Shown here: piece by piece, positions 43,883 to 51,900 of the stretch
Position numbering within the stretch: the stretch's first letter is position 1
Layout of the letters: every line of letters starts with the position of its first letter
Origin: Saltatorellus ferox
GTDB lineage: Bacteria > Planctomycetota > UBA1135 > GCA-002686595
Direction: 5' to 3'
Assembly (NCBI GenBank): GCA_007751475.1
Contig: CP036434.1
Coordinates: forward strand, 3,725,524 to 3,789,523
Length of the DNA: 64,000 bases
The notes under the pieces: generated by a model
The model's input: only the letters and a program-made list of their open reading frames with translations
Databases searched by the model: none
Told to the model about the DNA's origin: nothing
Position numbers and translations under genes: made by a program

Positions 43883-45520
43883 CTAGAAGGTCACCGCGAT
43901 CGCCGACGAGATGTTGCTCGTCAGAGTCGGATTCAGGTCGCGGTACCAGGCCTGGAAGTACCAGGTCTCGCCTGCGAGCACCGCCTGATTGGGGGTCAAA
44001 GGGAGCGCGTTCGTGTCGACGGTGGCGGAAAGGAAACCGCCTGGGCCGGTGCCCATCGCCTGCGGCAGGAAGCGACCGATCGGCTGGGACAGGCAGAGCG
44101 TTCCCTGACCGCCCCCAGCGCCCACGGTGAATCCCGGCGCCGGGGCGACGAGGAAGTACCCCATGGATGATGCCGGGAGTCCGTGCGCGACCAGGCCAAG
44201 GGGCTCACCCGCGGCGACGCGGGGCGCGTTCGCGGTCATCGCTGCCGCGGAACCCGTCGAGTTGGGAGCCGCCGGGGAGCAGTACTCCACTCCCTCGGCC
44301 AGGTCGACGAGCACCACTCCGTACGTGGGACCTGCCTGACCGGGTTCCGACAGCCAGCACTCGAGGATGACCCAGCGCCCGTTCGGCGAGACGCCCATCT
44401 TGTCGGAGCGGATACCGTTGATCGTCTTTGAGCCTAGCGTCGTGACGCCCTCCTCGATGATCAGACTGTCGTCCAGGAAGAGACCACCGCCGAGCAACAC
44501 CGCGGGATGATCCCAGCGCGCTGCCCAGACCACCGAGCCAGACTCGAGTAGGTGCGGCTGATCGCCTTTTCTGGACGGGAGCGTAGAGAACCTCAGAAGG
44601 CGGTAGGGCGCGATCGCCGGATGCGAATCCAGCGCTTGATAGAGAGGTTCGCCATTCTTCACGAGGACGATCGGATTGGTCCCTGACAGTCCTGCGACGT
44701 AGGCGTGCTCGCCTCTGCTATTCACGCTCCCGAGCGCCTCGAAGAAGGTTGCGTCCCAGTTCACGCCCGGAATGACGCTGGGCAGTCCCGAACCTCCGAG
44801 AATCTCGTTCCCCTGCAGAAGGACGTAATTTCCCGAGGCGGTACGCCCCCACGTAAGGTGTCGCCCGTCTTCGCCCGCGTCGCGCACGACGAGCGAGCGT
44901 ACAGCGTCGGTGCTACCCGCCGGCAGGTCACCTTGAACGGTAACGATTCTGCCGTCCGTGACCGCCTGACCTTCCAGGCGGTACTCCGCGATGACGTTCC
45001 TATTGGGGAGGCCCGGCCGCCTCATCAGACCGCTCATCACCACGCGGCCCTCGGGCGTGGTGACCGCATCGCCGATGTACGTCCACAAGGCCCCGGGCTC
45101 AGCGGCAATGGCCATCGGCCGGTACTCGTGGAGGAGGGGCGTATCGTTGACGAAGAGCGCTCTCTTCACCGGCACCCCTGCGGGGCGAATTCCAGCGACG
45201 AAGACAGCGTCTCCGTCTTCGGTGATTCCGAGATCGAGAGGCCGAAGAAGGTCCGTGGCGCCAAGTTCCGGGATCAGATCTTGGGAATACACGACAAGCC
45301 CGTGCGAGCCGAAGACAGCGTGGCCCGCGCTCATGTTGGCAGCCAGGTCGACCATGACCGCACTGATGACCCATTCGCCGCTATCGTTGACGGCCATATG
45401 CTCGAATCCGTGGATCTCTGCGGCGCCAGGGATCACGTCGAAGGACTGGTGGAGCAGCCGTATGGACTGGGCTGATGCGGGAATGGCCGAGGCAAGCGCG
45501 AGAAGGGCGCAGATCTTCAT
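43883..45520 (-). CDS. Secreted propeller-like protein with recurring planctomycete C-terminal domain (copy 2)
   Basis: The product is 545 residues with a signal peptide ('MKICALLALASAIPASAQS'). The body (about 25-405) has repeating beta blades ('GEWVISAVMVDLAANMSAG', 'GDAVFVAGIRPAG', 'GEHAYVAGLSGTNPIVLVKN') of the kind seen in planctomycete secreted proteins that end in the shared C-terminal block. That block (about 412-545) carries 'YCSPAAPNSTG', 'GGGQGTLCLSQPIGRFL', 'AGETWYFQAWYRDLNPTLT' and ends in 'IAVTF'. No catalytic motif is recognisable. Confidence 0.8.
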   Translation of the reverse strand: MKICALLALASAIPASAQSIRLLHQSFDVIPGAAEIHGFEHMAVNDSGEWVISAVMVDLAANMSAGHAVFGSHGLVVYSQDLIPELGATDLLRPLDLGITEDGDAVFVAGIRPAGVPVKRALFVNDTPLLHEYRPMAIAAEPGALWTYIGDAVTTPEGRVVMSGLMRRPGLPNRNVIAEYRLEGQAVTDGRIVTVQGDLPAGSTDAVRSLVVRDAGEDGRHLTWGRTASGNYVLLQGNEILGGSGLPSVIPGVNWDATFFEALGSVNSRGEHAYVAGLSGTNPIVLVKNGEPLYQALDSHPAIAPYRLLRFSTLPSRKGDQPHLLESGSVVWAARWDHPAVLLGGGLFLDDSLIIEEGVTTLGSKTINGIRSDKMGVSPNGRWVILECWLSEPGQAGPTYGVVLVDLAEGVEYCSPAAPNSTGSAAAMTANAPRVAAGEPLGLVAHGLPASSMGYFLVAPAPGFTVGAGGGQGTLCLSQPIGRFLPQAMGTGPGGFLSATVDTNALPLTPNQAVLAGETWYFQAWYRDLNPTLTSNISSAIAVTF

Positions 45521-45712
45521 GGTGGAACGCTAGCAGCTATGCGGGAGCCTGTTGGAGAAATTCCGCTCACTGCGGTCCTCCAATGCCGCAGGACTGCTGG
45601 ATTCGTCTCTTTACAGCATCGCGGGGCCCATGGTGTCACGCATTTGTTGCGAGCCGCTTCAGGGGCGGGTGAGATCGCAAGCGGGAGCCGCGTTCACTGC
45701 GATTTCCGGAAG

Positions 45713-46192
45713 CTATCGGCCGCCGGATTCCACGAACACTTCTGTCACGGCGCGACTCGTCAAGAATCGCCAGAGCAGGAGATTGACCGCGATGGACCCG
45801 AGCCGCAGTGCCAGCGCTTCACCCGTCCACTCCATCTTCGCCTCGCCGAAGGCCAGCCAGGCGATGAGCAAGACGAGGCTGGCGTTGGTCGCGATGGAAA
45901 TCGGTGCCTGCGCAACCACCAGTGAAGCGCCCCATCGAAAGCGAGCCAGCAGCAGCAGGCCTCCGAGGCCCACCAGCGCGGAACAACCCAGCAGGACCCA
46001 CATCGTGATCTCGAGGTACGTCTCGCTGAAGGGCGTGAACTGCATGAATGGGTTGTGCCAGAAACCCCAGCGCAGATCGTCTCCGTCCGTCCTGTCGTAC
46101 AGATCGACATACCACACGGCGCCTCCGATGAGGCCACTGGCGATGGAGACGAGGGCGGCGATTTGGAGCCGGGGAAGGACGCGTGAGACCAT
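45713..46192 (-). CDS. Small four-helix membrane protein
   Basis: The ATG at 46192 gives 159 residues with four hydrophobic helices: 'LQIAALVSIASGLIGGAVWY', 'YLEITMWVLLGCSALVGLGG', 'LVVAQAPISIATNASLVLLI' and 'LALRLGSIAVNLLLWRFL'. I do not recognise the family. The preceding gap (45521-45712) holds nothing I can support. Longer upstream readings are unlikely because they remove the clean N-terminal helix. Confidence 0.6.
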   Translation of the reverse strand: MVSRVLPRLQIAALVSIASGLIGGAVWYVDLYDRTDGDDLRWGFWHNPFMQFTPFSETYLEITMWVLLGCSALVGLGGLLLLARFRWGASLVVAQAPISIATNASLVLLIAWLAFGEAKMEWTGEALALRLGSIAVNLLLWRFLTSRAVTEVFVESGGR

Positions 46193-46391
46193 GGTGCCTG
46201 TGGCGACCGGGATAGGACGCCTTGATGCTGTACTGTAAGCGCCCCGACGCAAAGGTGCGCAGAAGTGGCGAGGCGAGGCGCCCCTGGCGCGGCCTTGAAC
46301 CCGTCTGCGGTACGCTCGACGAGCGATCCGAGCCTGTATAGTGGCCCGTTCCTGCTGCAGACCTGGCGTCATTGCGGAGACCAAGCATCCC

Positions 46392-47510
46392 ATGAATACA
46401 CCGTCCCACGATTCCACTCGTCGCGCCTTCCTCCAGGTTGCGGCCGCAAGCGCCGTTGGCGCCAGCCTGAGCCCGCGCGCGTTCGCGCGCCGGATGGCGG
46501 GCTCCACGCCACCACCAACGCTCCGCTGGGGCATCGTCGGCACTGGCCAGATCGCTAGCTCGATGGCAAGTTCCATCAAGGCGGCACAGAGTGCCGACCT
46601 GGCCGCGGTGTCAAGCCGCCGCCTGGAGTCGGCCCAGGCTTTCGCCGAACGGTACGGTACGGCGCACGCGTTCGACTCCTGGGAGGAGATGGCGAACTCC
46701 GACAAGGTCGACGCCCTTTACGTCGCCACACCGACCAGTGTGCGCGAGGAGATCTGCATCGCGGCGGCGCGCGGCGGCAAGCACGTGCTGGGCGAGAAGC
46801 CGCTGGCGAGTCTGGCCTCGGTGGACCGGATCCTCGCCGCGTGCCGAGAGAACGACGTGGCTTTCATGGACGGCACGCACTTCTCGCACCACCCGCGCAC
46901 GCGAGAGCTGCAGGCCCGGCGCGATGGCTGGATCGGAGCGACCACCCTCGTGGATTCCTCCTGCGCCTTCAACCTTCAGGATCGCTCCAACATCCGCTAC
47001 AACACCGAGCTCGAGCCGATGGGCGCGATCGGCGATGCTGGCTGGTACAACATGCGTGCCGCGGTCGAGTGCCTGCCCCCGGGCGTCAAGCTGGAGAGCG
47101 TGAGCGCCGTCCTGCGACGCGACAAGGAAACGGGCGCGGCGATGGGGGGCAGCGGTGAGCTGCGCTTCGAGGGCGGCCTGCGCTCCACCTGGACCTGCGG
47201 CTTCGACGCGTCCCCTTCCTCGATGCATGTGCACATCGAAGGGGCGGACGGCCAGATCGAGATGCCCGGCTTCCTGTTCCAGGACTCCGACCACTCAGCT
47301 CGACTCGAGGTCAAGCGGGCAGGCGGGGAGCCAACCACCCATCGCATCGCGTCGGGCAGCCCAGGTTCGGTCCTGATGTTCGAAGACATGGCCGCCGCAG
47401 CCGCCGACCCGTCCCTCCGAGCTGGCTGGGCCAATCGCACACGCCGGACGCAGGCGCTGCTCGATGCCGTGTGGCACGTGGCGCTGGCTGCGGAAGCGAG
47501 CGGAAGGTGA
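46392..47510 (+). CDS. Tat-exported Gfo/Idh/MocA-family oxidoreductase (copy 2)
   Basis: The ATG at 46392 gives 372 residues. The twin-arginine signal reads 'TRRAFLQVAAASAVGAS'. The nucleotide motif is 'WGIVGTGQIASSM' and the catalytic lysine lies in 'HVLGEKPLAS'. The second domain has 'FMDGTHFSHHPRTREL' and 'GAIGDAGWYNMRAAVECLP', closer to glucose-fructose oxidoreductase-like enzymes than to copy 1 at 39353. Probably a sugar oxidoreductase outside the inner membrane. An IS1-like transposase follows 142 bp downstream. Confidence 0.9.
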   Translation: MNTPSHDSTRRAFLQVAAASAVGASLSPRAFARRMAGSTPPPTLRWGIVGTGQIASSMASSIKAAQSADLAAVSSRRLESAQAFAERYGTAHAFDSWEEMANSDKVDALYVATPTSVREEICIAAARGGKHVLGEKPLASLASVDRILAACRENDVAFMDGTHFSHHPRTRELQARRDGWIGATTLVDSSCAFNLQDRSNIRYNTELEPMGAIGDAGWYNMRAAVECLPPGVKLESVSAVLRRDKETGAAMGGSGELRFEGGLRSTWTCGFDASPSSMHVHIEGADGQIEMPGFLFQDSDHSARLEVKRAGGEPTTHRIASGSPGSVLMFEDMAAAAADPSLRAGWANRTRRTQALLDAVWHVALAAEASGR

Positions 47511-47652
47511 ACTGCAACCCGCATCGCTCACCTCGTCCGTCTCACTACTGGAACCGGCACTTCCGTCATTTGATGTTACAGATCGAGCGTAACCCCAGCG
47601 TGGCCGCTGCGTTGCACCCGATCTAGACTCGTGCGGTCATGAACGAGGTCAA

Positions 47653-48723
47653 ATGAGGAAGGCGGCAAGGTCCGGCGTAGGCTGCCCGAACGGCGAGTGC
47701 GAGCAGCATGGCCGGCATGACGCGGGCAACGTCGTCCTGCACGGCTTCTCCAAGGTCAAGGGCGGAAGGCGCCGCAGGTACCGCTGCACATCGTGCAGCA
47801 AGACGTTCGGCGCAACGACGGGCACACCGTACAAGCGGCTTCAGTACTCCAAGAGCCGTTTCGACCGTGTGGCGGCTCTCAGCGTCGAGGGTGTCAACAA
47901 GTCAGCCATCGCGCGACTAGAAGGGCTCTCCTGGAACACGGTCGCTCGCTGGCTGGAGTTGGCAGCAGCTCTCGCTCGCCGCTTCAACGCCAAGCACCTG
48001 CGCGGGCACGAGCTCATTGAGCTGCAACTCGACGAGATGAACACGTTTCTCCAGAGCCGCAAGCAGCAGACGTGGGTCTTCGCGAGCATCGACGTCTGGT
48101 CTCGGGTTTGGCCAGCCACGCTCGTCGGCGCACGTACCTCTCGTAATACGGGGCGATTCGTCCGAAGCATCGCCGATACAAGCCACGGTGGGGGAACGCC
48201 GCTGATCACGACCGACGGTTTCAAGTTCTACGCGCCGACGATTCGCCACGTGTTCGGTGTCGGGTGCGTGCTCGCGCAGGTCATCAAAAAGATCAAGCGG
48301 AACCGAGTCGTGCGGGTTGGTACAAAGCTGATTGTGGGCACCGAGTGGCGGCTTTCCGATGCGCTGAGGGAGTCCGAGGACTCGACGAAGCTCAACACCG
48401 CGTTCATCGAGCGGTTGAACCTCACGATCCGCCAGGGTTGCGCGTACCTACGTCGTCGATCGCCCTGCCATGCACGGAGGAAGCAGACGCTCGAAGACCA
48501 CCTGGAGCTCTTTCGCACCGTCTACAACTTCGTGCGGCCACACAGCGCATTGAGGTTCGGGAAGGTGACGCGAACGCCGGCAATGCAGGCCGGTCTCGCG
48601 CAGAAGCGGTTCAACTTCCGGGACATCTTCACGGCGCGCTACGCCGCGGCCCGCTTTGCCATTGTCCGATTCCGGACGGTGGCGTATCACGAGGAACCTG
48701 AGAGGGTCAGATGCGCCGCGTAG
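47653..48723 (+). CDS. IS1-like transposase
   Basis: The product is 356 residues. The N-terminus has a zinc-ribbon pattern (two Cys in 'CPNGEC' and two in 'CTSCSKTFG') followed by a helix-turn-helix ('KSAIARLEGLSWNTVARWL'), as in IS1-type transposases. The catalytic core shows candidate acidic residues in 'QLDEMNTFL', 'ITTDGFKFY' and 'NTAFIERLN'. It appears complete. I found no convincing terminal inverted repeats by eye, although GTCATTT occurs on both sides in opposite orientation (47565 region and 48770 region). Confidence 0.8.
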   Translation: MRKAARSGVGCPNGECEQHGRHDAGNVVLHGFSKVKGGRRRRYRCTSCSKTFGATTGTPYKRLQYSKSRFDRVAALSVEGVNKSAIARLEGLSWNTVARWLELAAALARRFNAKHLRGHELIELQLDEMNTFLQSRKQQTWVFASIDVWSRVWPATLVGARTSRNTGRFVRSIADTSHGGGTPLITTDGFKFYAPTIRHVFGVGCVLAQVIKKIKRNRVVRVGTKLIVGTEWRLSDALRESEDSTKLNTAFIERLNLTIRQGCAYLRRRSPCHARRKQTLEDHLELFRTVYNFVRPHSALRFGKVTRTPAMQAGLAQKRFNFRDIFTARYAAARFAIVRFRTVAYHEEPERVRCAA

Positions 48724-48781
48724 CAACAACGGATGAAGGGAGCACCGCGCAGCGTTGCAGACAAAATGACCGGCTAGATGC

Positions 48782-49279
48782 TCAGGAGCGTGCATTGGGA
48801 CACATACGGTGCGCGCCGCACCTCTTCCAGTAATTCCACCAGCCGTAGACAAATCCGCACTTGGCGCAAAGTCCACCAATGTTCGGCCCACAGCGCGTCA
48901 CACAGGGCTGCGGCGCGCCTTCGCGCTCCTTTCCTTGATCGTCGAAGAAGAAGGTCACTCGCCTTTCTAATTCAACAAGTGCTTCCTCCAAGGAGGGCGC
49001 GGTGTAGTCCAATCTAGGGTCGTGAGCCTGCTCCGGTCCCGCCTCGATACGTATAGCGAGGACACAATTCCTGCTATCGTCGGCGTCTTCAAGCCCAGTC
49101 AGAGGGTTTATGAAGGGCAAGAAATCCTCGTCTACGCAATCATGGAACTCAAGGTCGCCGTCCTTTCCAGTCCAGACGGGATGCATGACGATTCTCCTGA
49201 CCATATCGCGTCGCGCGATCGGATCCAGAGGCGCCGGTGCCGACAGTGGGTGAAATGTGTTCGATCCAGGGGTAAACAT
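48782..49279 (-). CDS. Hypothetical protein with C-terminal Cys-rich zinc-ribbon-like end
   Basis: The product is 165 residues from the ATG at 49279. The N-terminal ~105 residues are acidic and contain 'PVWTGKDGDLEFHDCVDEDF' and 'YTAPSLEEALVELERRV', a possible small alpha/beta domain. The last ~45 residues hold six Cys ('CVTRCG', 'GLCAKCGF', 'RCGAHRMC') around aromatic residues and may bind zinc. No family is recognised. It lies between the IS1-like element and an inverted-repeat element. Confidence 0.5.
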   Translation of the reverse strand: MFTPGSNTFHPLSAPAPLDPIARRDMVRRIVMHPVWTGKDGDLEFHDCVDEDFLPFINPLTGLEDADDSRNCVLAIRIEAGPEQAHDPRLDYTAPSLEEALVELERRVTFFFDDQGKEREGAPQPCVTRCGPNIGGLCAKCGFVYGWWNYWKRCGAHRMCPNARS

Positions 49280-49330
49280 TTAGTCGTGCAGTCCCTCTTT
49301 CAGGTAGTTCGTGAAGGTCAAGACTCCGTT

Positions 49331-49542
49331 CTCAACCCCGTAGTGTCCCACTTCTCAGCCGACGCCCTTGCGGCCCTGTGAGGGCCAGTATCATACCGAC
49401 ATGCTGAACGACGGCCTTCCCGCTTCGCACCTCGCGATCAACCTCGCTTCGCCTGGTGGCCGGCCACGACCGCCTTGGCGGCCTTCTGAGGCACTACAGG
49501 GCCTCGGCTTGACAGTGGGACACTACGCGCTACGGGGTTGAG
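49331..49542. repeat. Short inverted-repeat element (about 210 bp), MITE-like or IS remnant
   Basis: CTCAACCCCGTAG then TGTCCCAC at 49331-49351 recurs inverted at 49515-49542, where an extra 7 bases (giving CACTACGCGCTACGG) split the arm. Matches continue inward weakly (GCCGA and GCCC). The interior shows no gene I can support. Confidence 0.4.
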
Positions 49543-49577
49543 GGGGCCTTTTCCTAGATTTGGGGAGCTGGGGAAGA

Positions 49578-50174
49578 CTACCAGCTGACGGTGAGCCCAA
49601 AACCGATCTCTGGCTCGGTGCTGTCGCCGATGTAGTCGTTGTAGTGATTGATCCCGCCGTGGTGGGAGCAGGTGCCTTGACCGACGCTCGTGGAGGTCGT
49701 GCCGTCGTTGCAGGTAGTGGGTTCGGTGGTGTCGAGATAGGCGCGGATTCCCGCCAGGCCGTAGAGGCCGACGCGCTCGGAGATCTGCCAATCGACCCTC
49801 AGGGCGACGCTCAGCGAGACGAGCGAGTTGCTGTTATCGAGCCCCTCGAGGTCGGCCCGTCCAAGGCCCAGGCCCAGCTGAAGGCCGGGGCGCACGGGAC
49901 CGGTGGTGGGGGCGTAGAAGAGGCCGCCGAAGCTGAAATCCACGAGGTCGAGTCCCACGTCGTCGTCAGAGCGAACGTCCACCTGCACGAAGCCGCGGGT
50001 TCGGGCCTCTTTGGTGGCTGCGCCAGTGAAGCCGAAGCTCGCGCCGGAGAGGTCTGCGTCCACAACGTCGAACGAGGGCTCGTGCTGGACGTATCCGGCA
50101 TAGAGGCTCTTGTGAGCACAGCCGGTGAGGGCGGGGAGGAGGATGACCGCGAGTGTTCTGAGGCGATGCGGCAT
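49578..50174 (-). CDS. Small lipid-anchored or outer-membrane beta-barrel-like protein
   Basis: The ATG at 50174 gives 198 residues with a lipobox 'ALTGC'; a longer start at 50204 adds 10 residues. The mature part consists of alternating hydrophobic/polar strands ('LDLVDFSFGGLFYAPT', 'PGLQLGLGLGRADLEG', 'VSLSVALRVDWQIS', 'VGLYGLAGIRAYLD') and ends 'EIGFGLTVSW', with an aromatic last residue as in outer-membrane barrels. The function is unknown. It lies just outside the inverted-repeat element and beside the IS21 relic. Confidence 0.6.
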   Translation of the reverse strand: MPHRLRTLAVILLPALTGCAHKSLYAGYVQHEPSFDVVDADLSGASFGFTGAATKEARTRGFVQVDVRSDDDVGLDLVDFSFGGLFYAPTTGPVRPGLQLGLGLGRADLEGLDNSNSLVSLSVALRVDWQISERVGLYGLAGIRAYLDTTEPTTCNDGTTSTSVGQGTCSHHGGINHYNDYIGDSTEPEIGFGLTVSW

Positions 50175-50329
50175 CCAGCAACTGGCAGGCTGACGGTGCG
50201 TCATGGCCGTCCTATCGGCGAGATTGCCGTCGCGCTTGAGAGGTCAAGGAGTGGCACTCTCCTGGTTACGAGCGCCAGTCGGGCGTATTCCCCAACTTTC
50301 AGCCGAGGTCCCACGAGGCCGTGAGCGCT

Positions 50330-50932
50330 GAGATCGCCCGCACCACATCCAGGGAGCCAAGTTCCCGTCGTTGAAGACGCTGGACACGTTCGAATTCGAC
50401 AAGCAGCCCGGCGTGGACAAGGACCGCGTGCTCGAGTTGGCACGCGGCGATCTCGTCGAGCGACGTGAGAACGTCTTCCTCGTTGGCGAGATCGGCACAG
50501 GCAAGACTCACCTGGCGTCGGCGATCGGATTCGCCTGCTGCCAGCGCCGGCTTGAGAGTTCCATTCATGACGGCTGCTGACCTGACAACGATGCTGGTGG
50601 AGTCGAAGTCGGTCGATCGCCTGTCGAGGCGCATTGATCAGCTTGCGCGTTTCGTCCTCGTCATCATGGATGAGCTCGGGTACGTGCCGCTCGATCGTGC
50701 CGGAGCCGACCTTCTGTTCACGTTCATCACGCGCGTGTACGAGCGAAGGAGCCTGATCGTCACCACGAACCTCGTGTTCGGGCGCTGGGCGGAGGTATTC
50801 CAGGACGCGACGGCAGCCGCGGCGGTCATCGATCGGGTTGCACACCACGCCACCATCCTGAAGACCGAGGGGCGGAGCTACCGACTGCGGGCCGCTGAGG
50901 AGGCTGGAGCTACGACGGCGGCAATCCGATAG
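50330..50932 (+). pseudogene. istB: IstB-like ATPase of an IS21 element, 5'-truncated and frameshifted
   Basis: The first frame (to about 50580) reads 'LKTLDTFEFDKQPGV' and 'NVFLVGEIGTGKTHLASAIG' (Walker A). The second frame (from about 50565) continues with 'PFMTAADLTTMLVESKSVD', 'LVIMDELGYVPLDRAGADLL' (Walker B) and 'IVTTNLVFGRWAEVFQDA'. Together they give a typical IstB, the DNA-binding AAA+ helper of IS21 transposition, broken by a +1 frame change. The N-terminal ~40 residues and any istA are missing, so the element is dead. Confidence 0.8.
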
Positions 50933-50961
50933 CTACCTGTCCCCTAGGAAGACGCATTCTG

Positions 50962-50996
50962 TGCCCCCTAGGGGGCATCCCCGGCCACGGCCGGGG
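50962..50996. other. Two adjacent GC hairpins after the istB relic
   Basis: TGCCCCCTAGGGGGCA (50962-50977) is a perfect palindrome, followed directly by CCCCGGCC-AC-GGCCGGGG (50979-50996). They may be terminators or part of an IS end. Nothing downstream tells which. Confidence 0.35.
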
Positions 50997-51090
50997 AACG
51001 AGCCCAATGCAGCGCGTCGCGCAGCATCGGGGCCCCTCGCAGGCCGAGCCAGCCACCTCGCCAAACGTCCCCAGGCCTACTGGAGTGGGG

Positions 51091-51123
51091 GTCCCTTTTC
51101 AGCTGTCCGGAATGGTCCCTTTT
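51091..51123. mobile_element. Probable IS21 right-end repeats
   Basis: GTCCCTTTT occurs twice, 24 bases apart (51091-51099 and 51115-51123). From memory, IS21-family termini carry repeated GTCCCTTTT-like motifs bound by IstA. Together with the istB relic upstream this likely marks the end of the dead IS21 copy. Confidence 0.4.
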
Positions 51124-51129
51124 GTAGTG

Positions 51130-51420
51130 GCCGTTTACACCTACGGGAGCAGCGCGACAAGGCGTACCGGAGTCATGGGCGAGATCCGCGCATTGGTGGT
51201 CCGCTTCGCCAGGGAGAGCCCGAGCTGGGGCTACTCGAGGATCCAAGGCGCGATCGACGACACCTCGGACATCGAGTCGGTCGAACGACGGTCTCGCGGA
51301 TCCTCAAGCGCGAGGGCATCAAGCCTGCTCCGGACCGGCCCTCGTGGTGGAGCACTTCATCAAGGCCACTTGGGGCGAGTGCGCCGCGGCCGACTTCTTC
51401 AGGGCCTACTGGTTTTTTTG
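51130..51420 (+). pseudogene. IS3-type transposase (OrfB) remnant with several frameshifts
   Basis: Pieces of a retroviral-integrase-type transposase appear in different frames: 'RFARESPSWGYSRIQGA' (about 51200-51255), 'LGHRVGRTTVSRILKREGIK' (about 51268-51330) and 'ATWGECAAADFFRAYWF' (about 51360-51415). They are in the right order for the start of an OrfB rve domain. The rest of the gene is missing. Confidence 0.65.
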
Positions 51421-51900
51421 AGTGGAAGTTGCCCGAATGGCAAGCCTTCTCAGGGGGCGTGTGGGGCCTGAACTCCGATGAGGTGGACTAGGCCGGTGTG
51501 GCCCTCAACCGAGCGTTGGTTTGTGCGAAACCAGGGGAGGATCAAGCAAAGGCGTCAATCGATCACCGCTGCCGCGTGAGAGCCGATCATGGCAGGGTTC
51601 TGCTGAGTCAGCGCGAGGCCTCGGCACCCAACGTATCGCCAGGGACTCACGTGTCGCGAGCCCGTTACCCGTCTTCAGGATGGGTCACGGCCTTGAGTGC
51701 CCGAACTGCGGCCCTTCCACTCTAAACCCAGTAGCGCGACATTGGGGCATTAGCACAGTTCGCCTGAGCGATCCTGCCCCAGTTCCGGAAGGTGGCTAGC
51801 TTTAGAACCCTGCGATACGAGTATCCTTCGCTTCTACAAGCGCTCTCCAGGCTAGCGATCACCTATTCCCTTCCTGCCTCTCTCGGCCAACCGCCCTCTC
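51421..51900. other. Intergenic stretch without a supported gene
   Basis: About 480 bp between the IS3 relic and the FG-GAP protein. Short open frames here have no recognisable content. No repeats or strong hairpins were noticed. The promoter of the gene at 51901 must lie in its right part. Confidence 0.5.

Noticed and set aside
42135..43886. 583-codon open frame opposite the ABC-F gene
   Set aside because: It mirrors the ABC-F codons; the Walker and signature motifs are on the minus strand.
47524..48790. Terminal inverted repeats of the IS1-like element
   Set aside because: Only GTCATTT matches clearly in inverted orientation; alignment beyond it is not convincing by eye.
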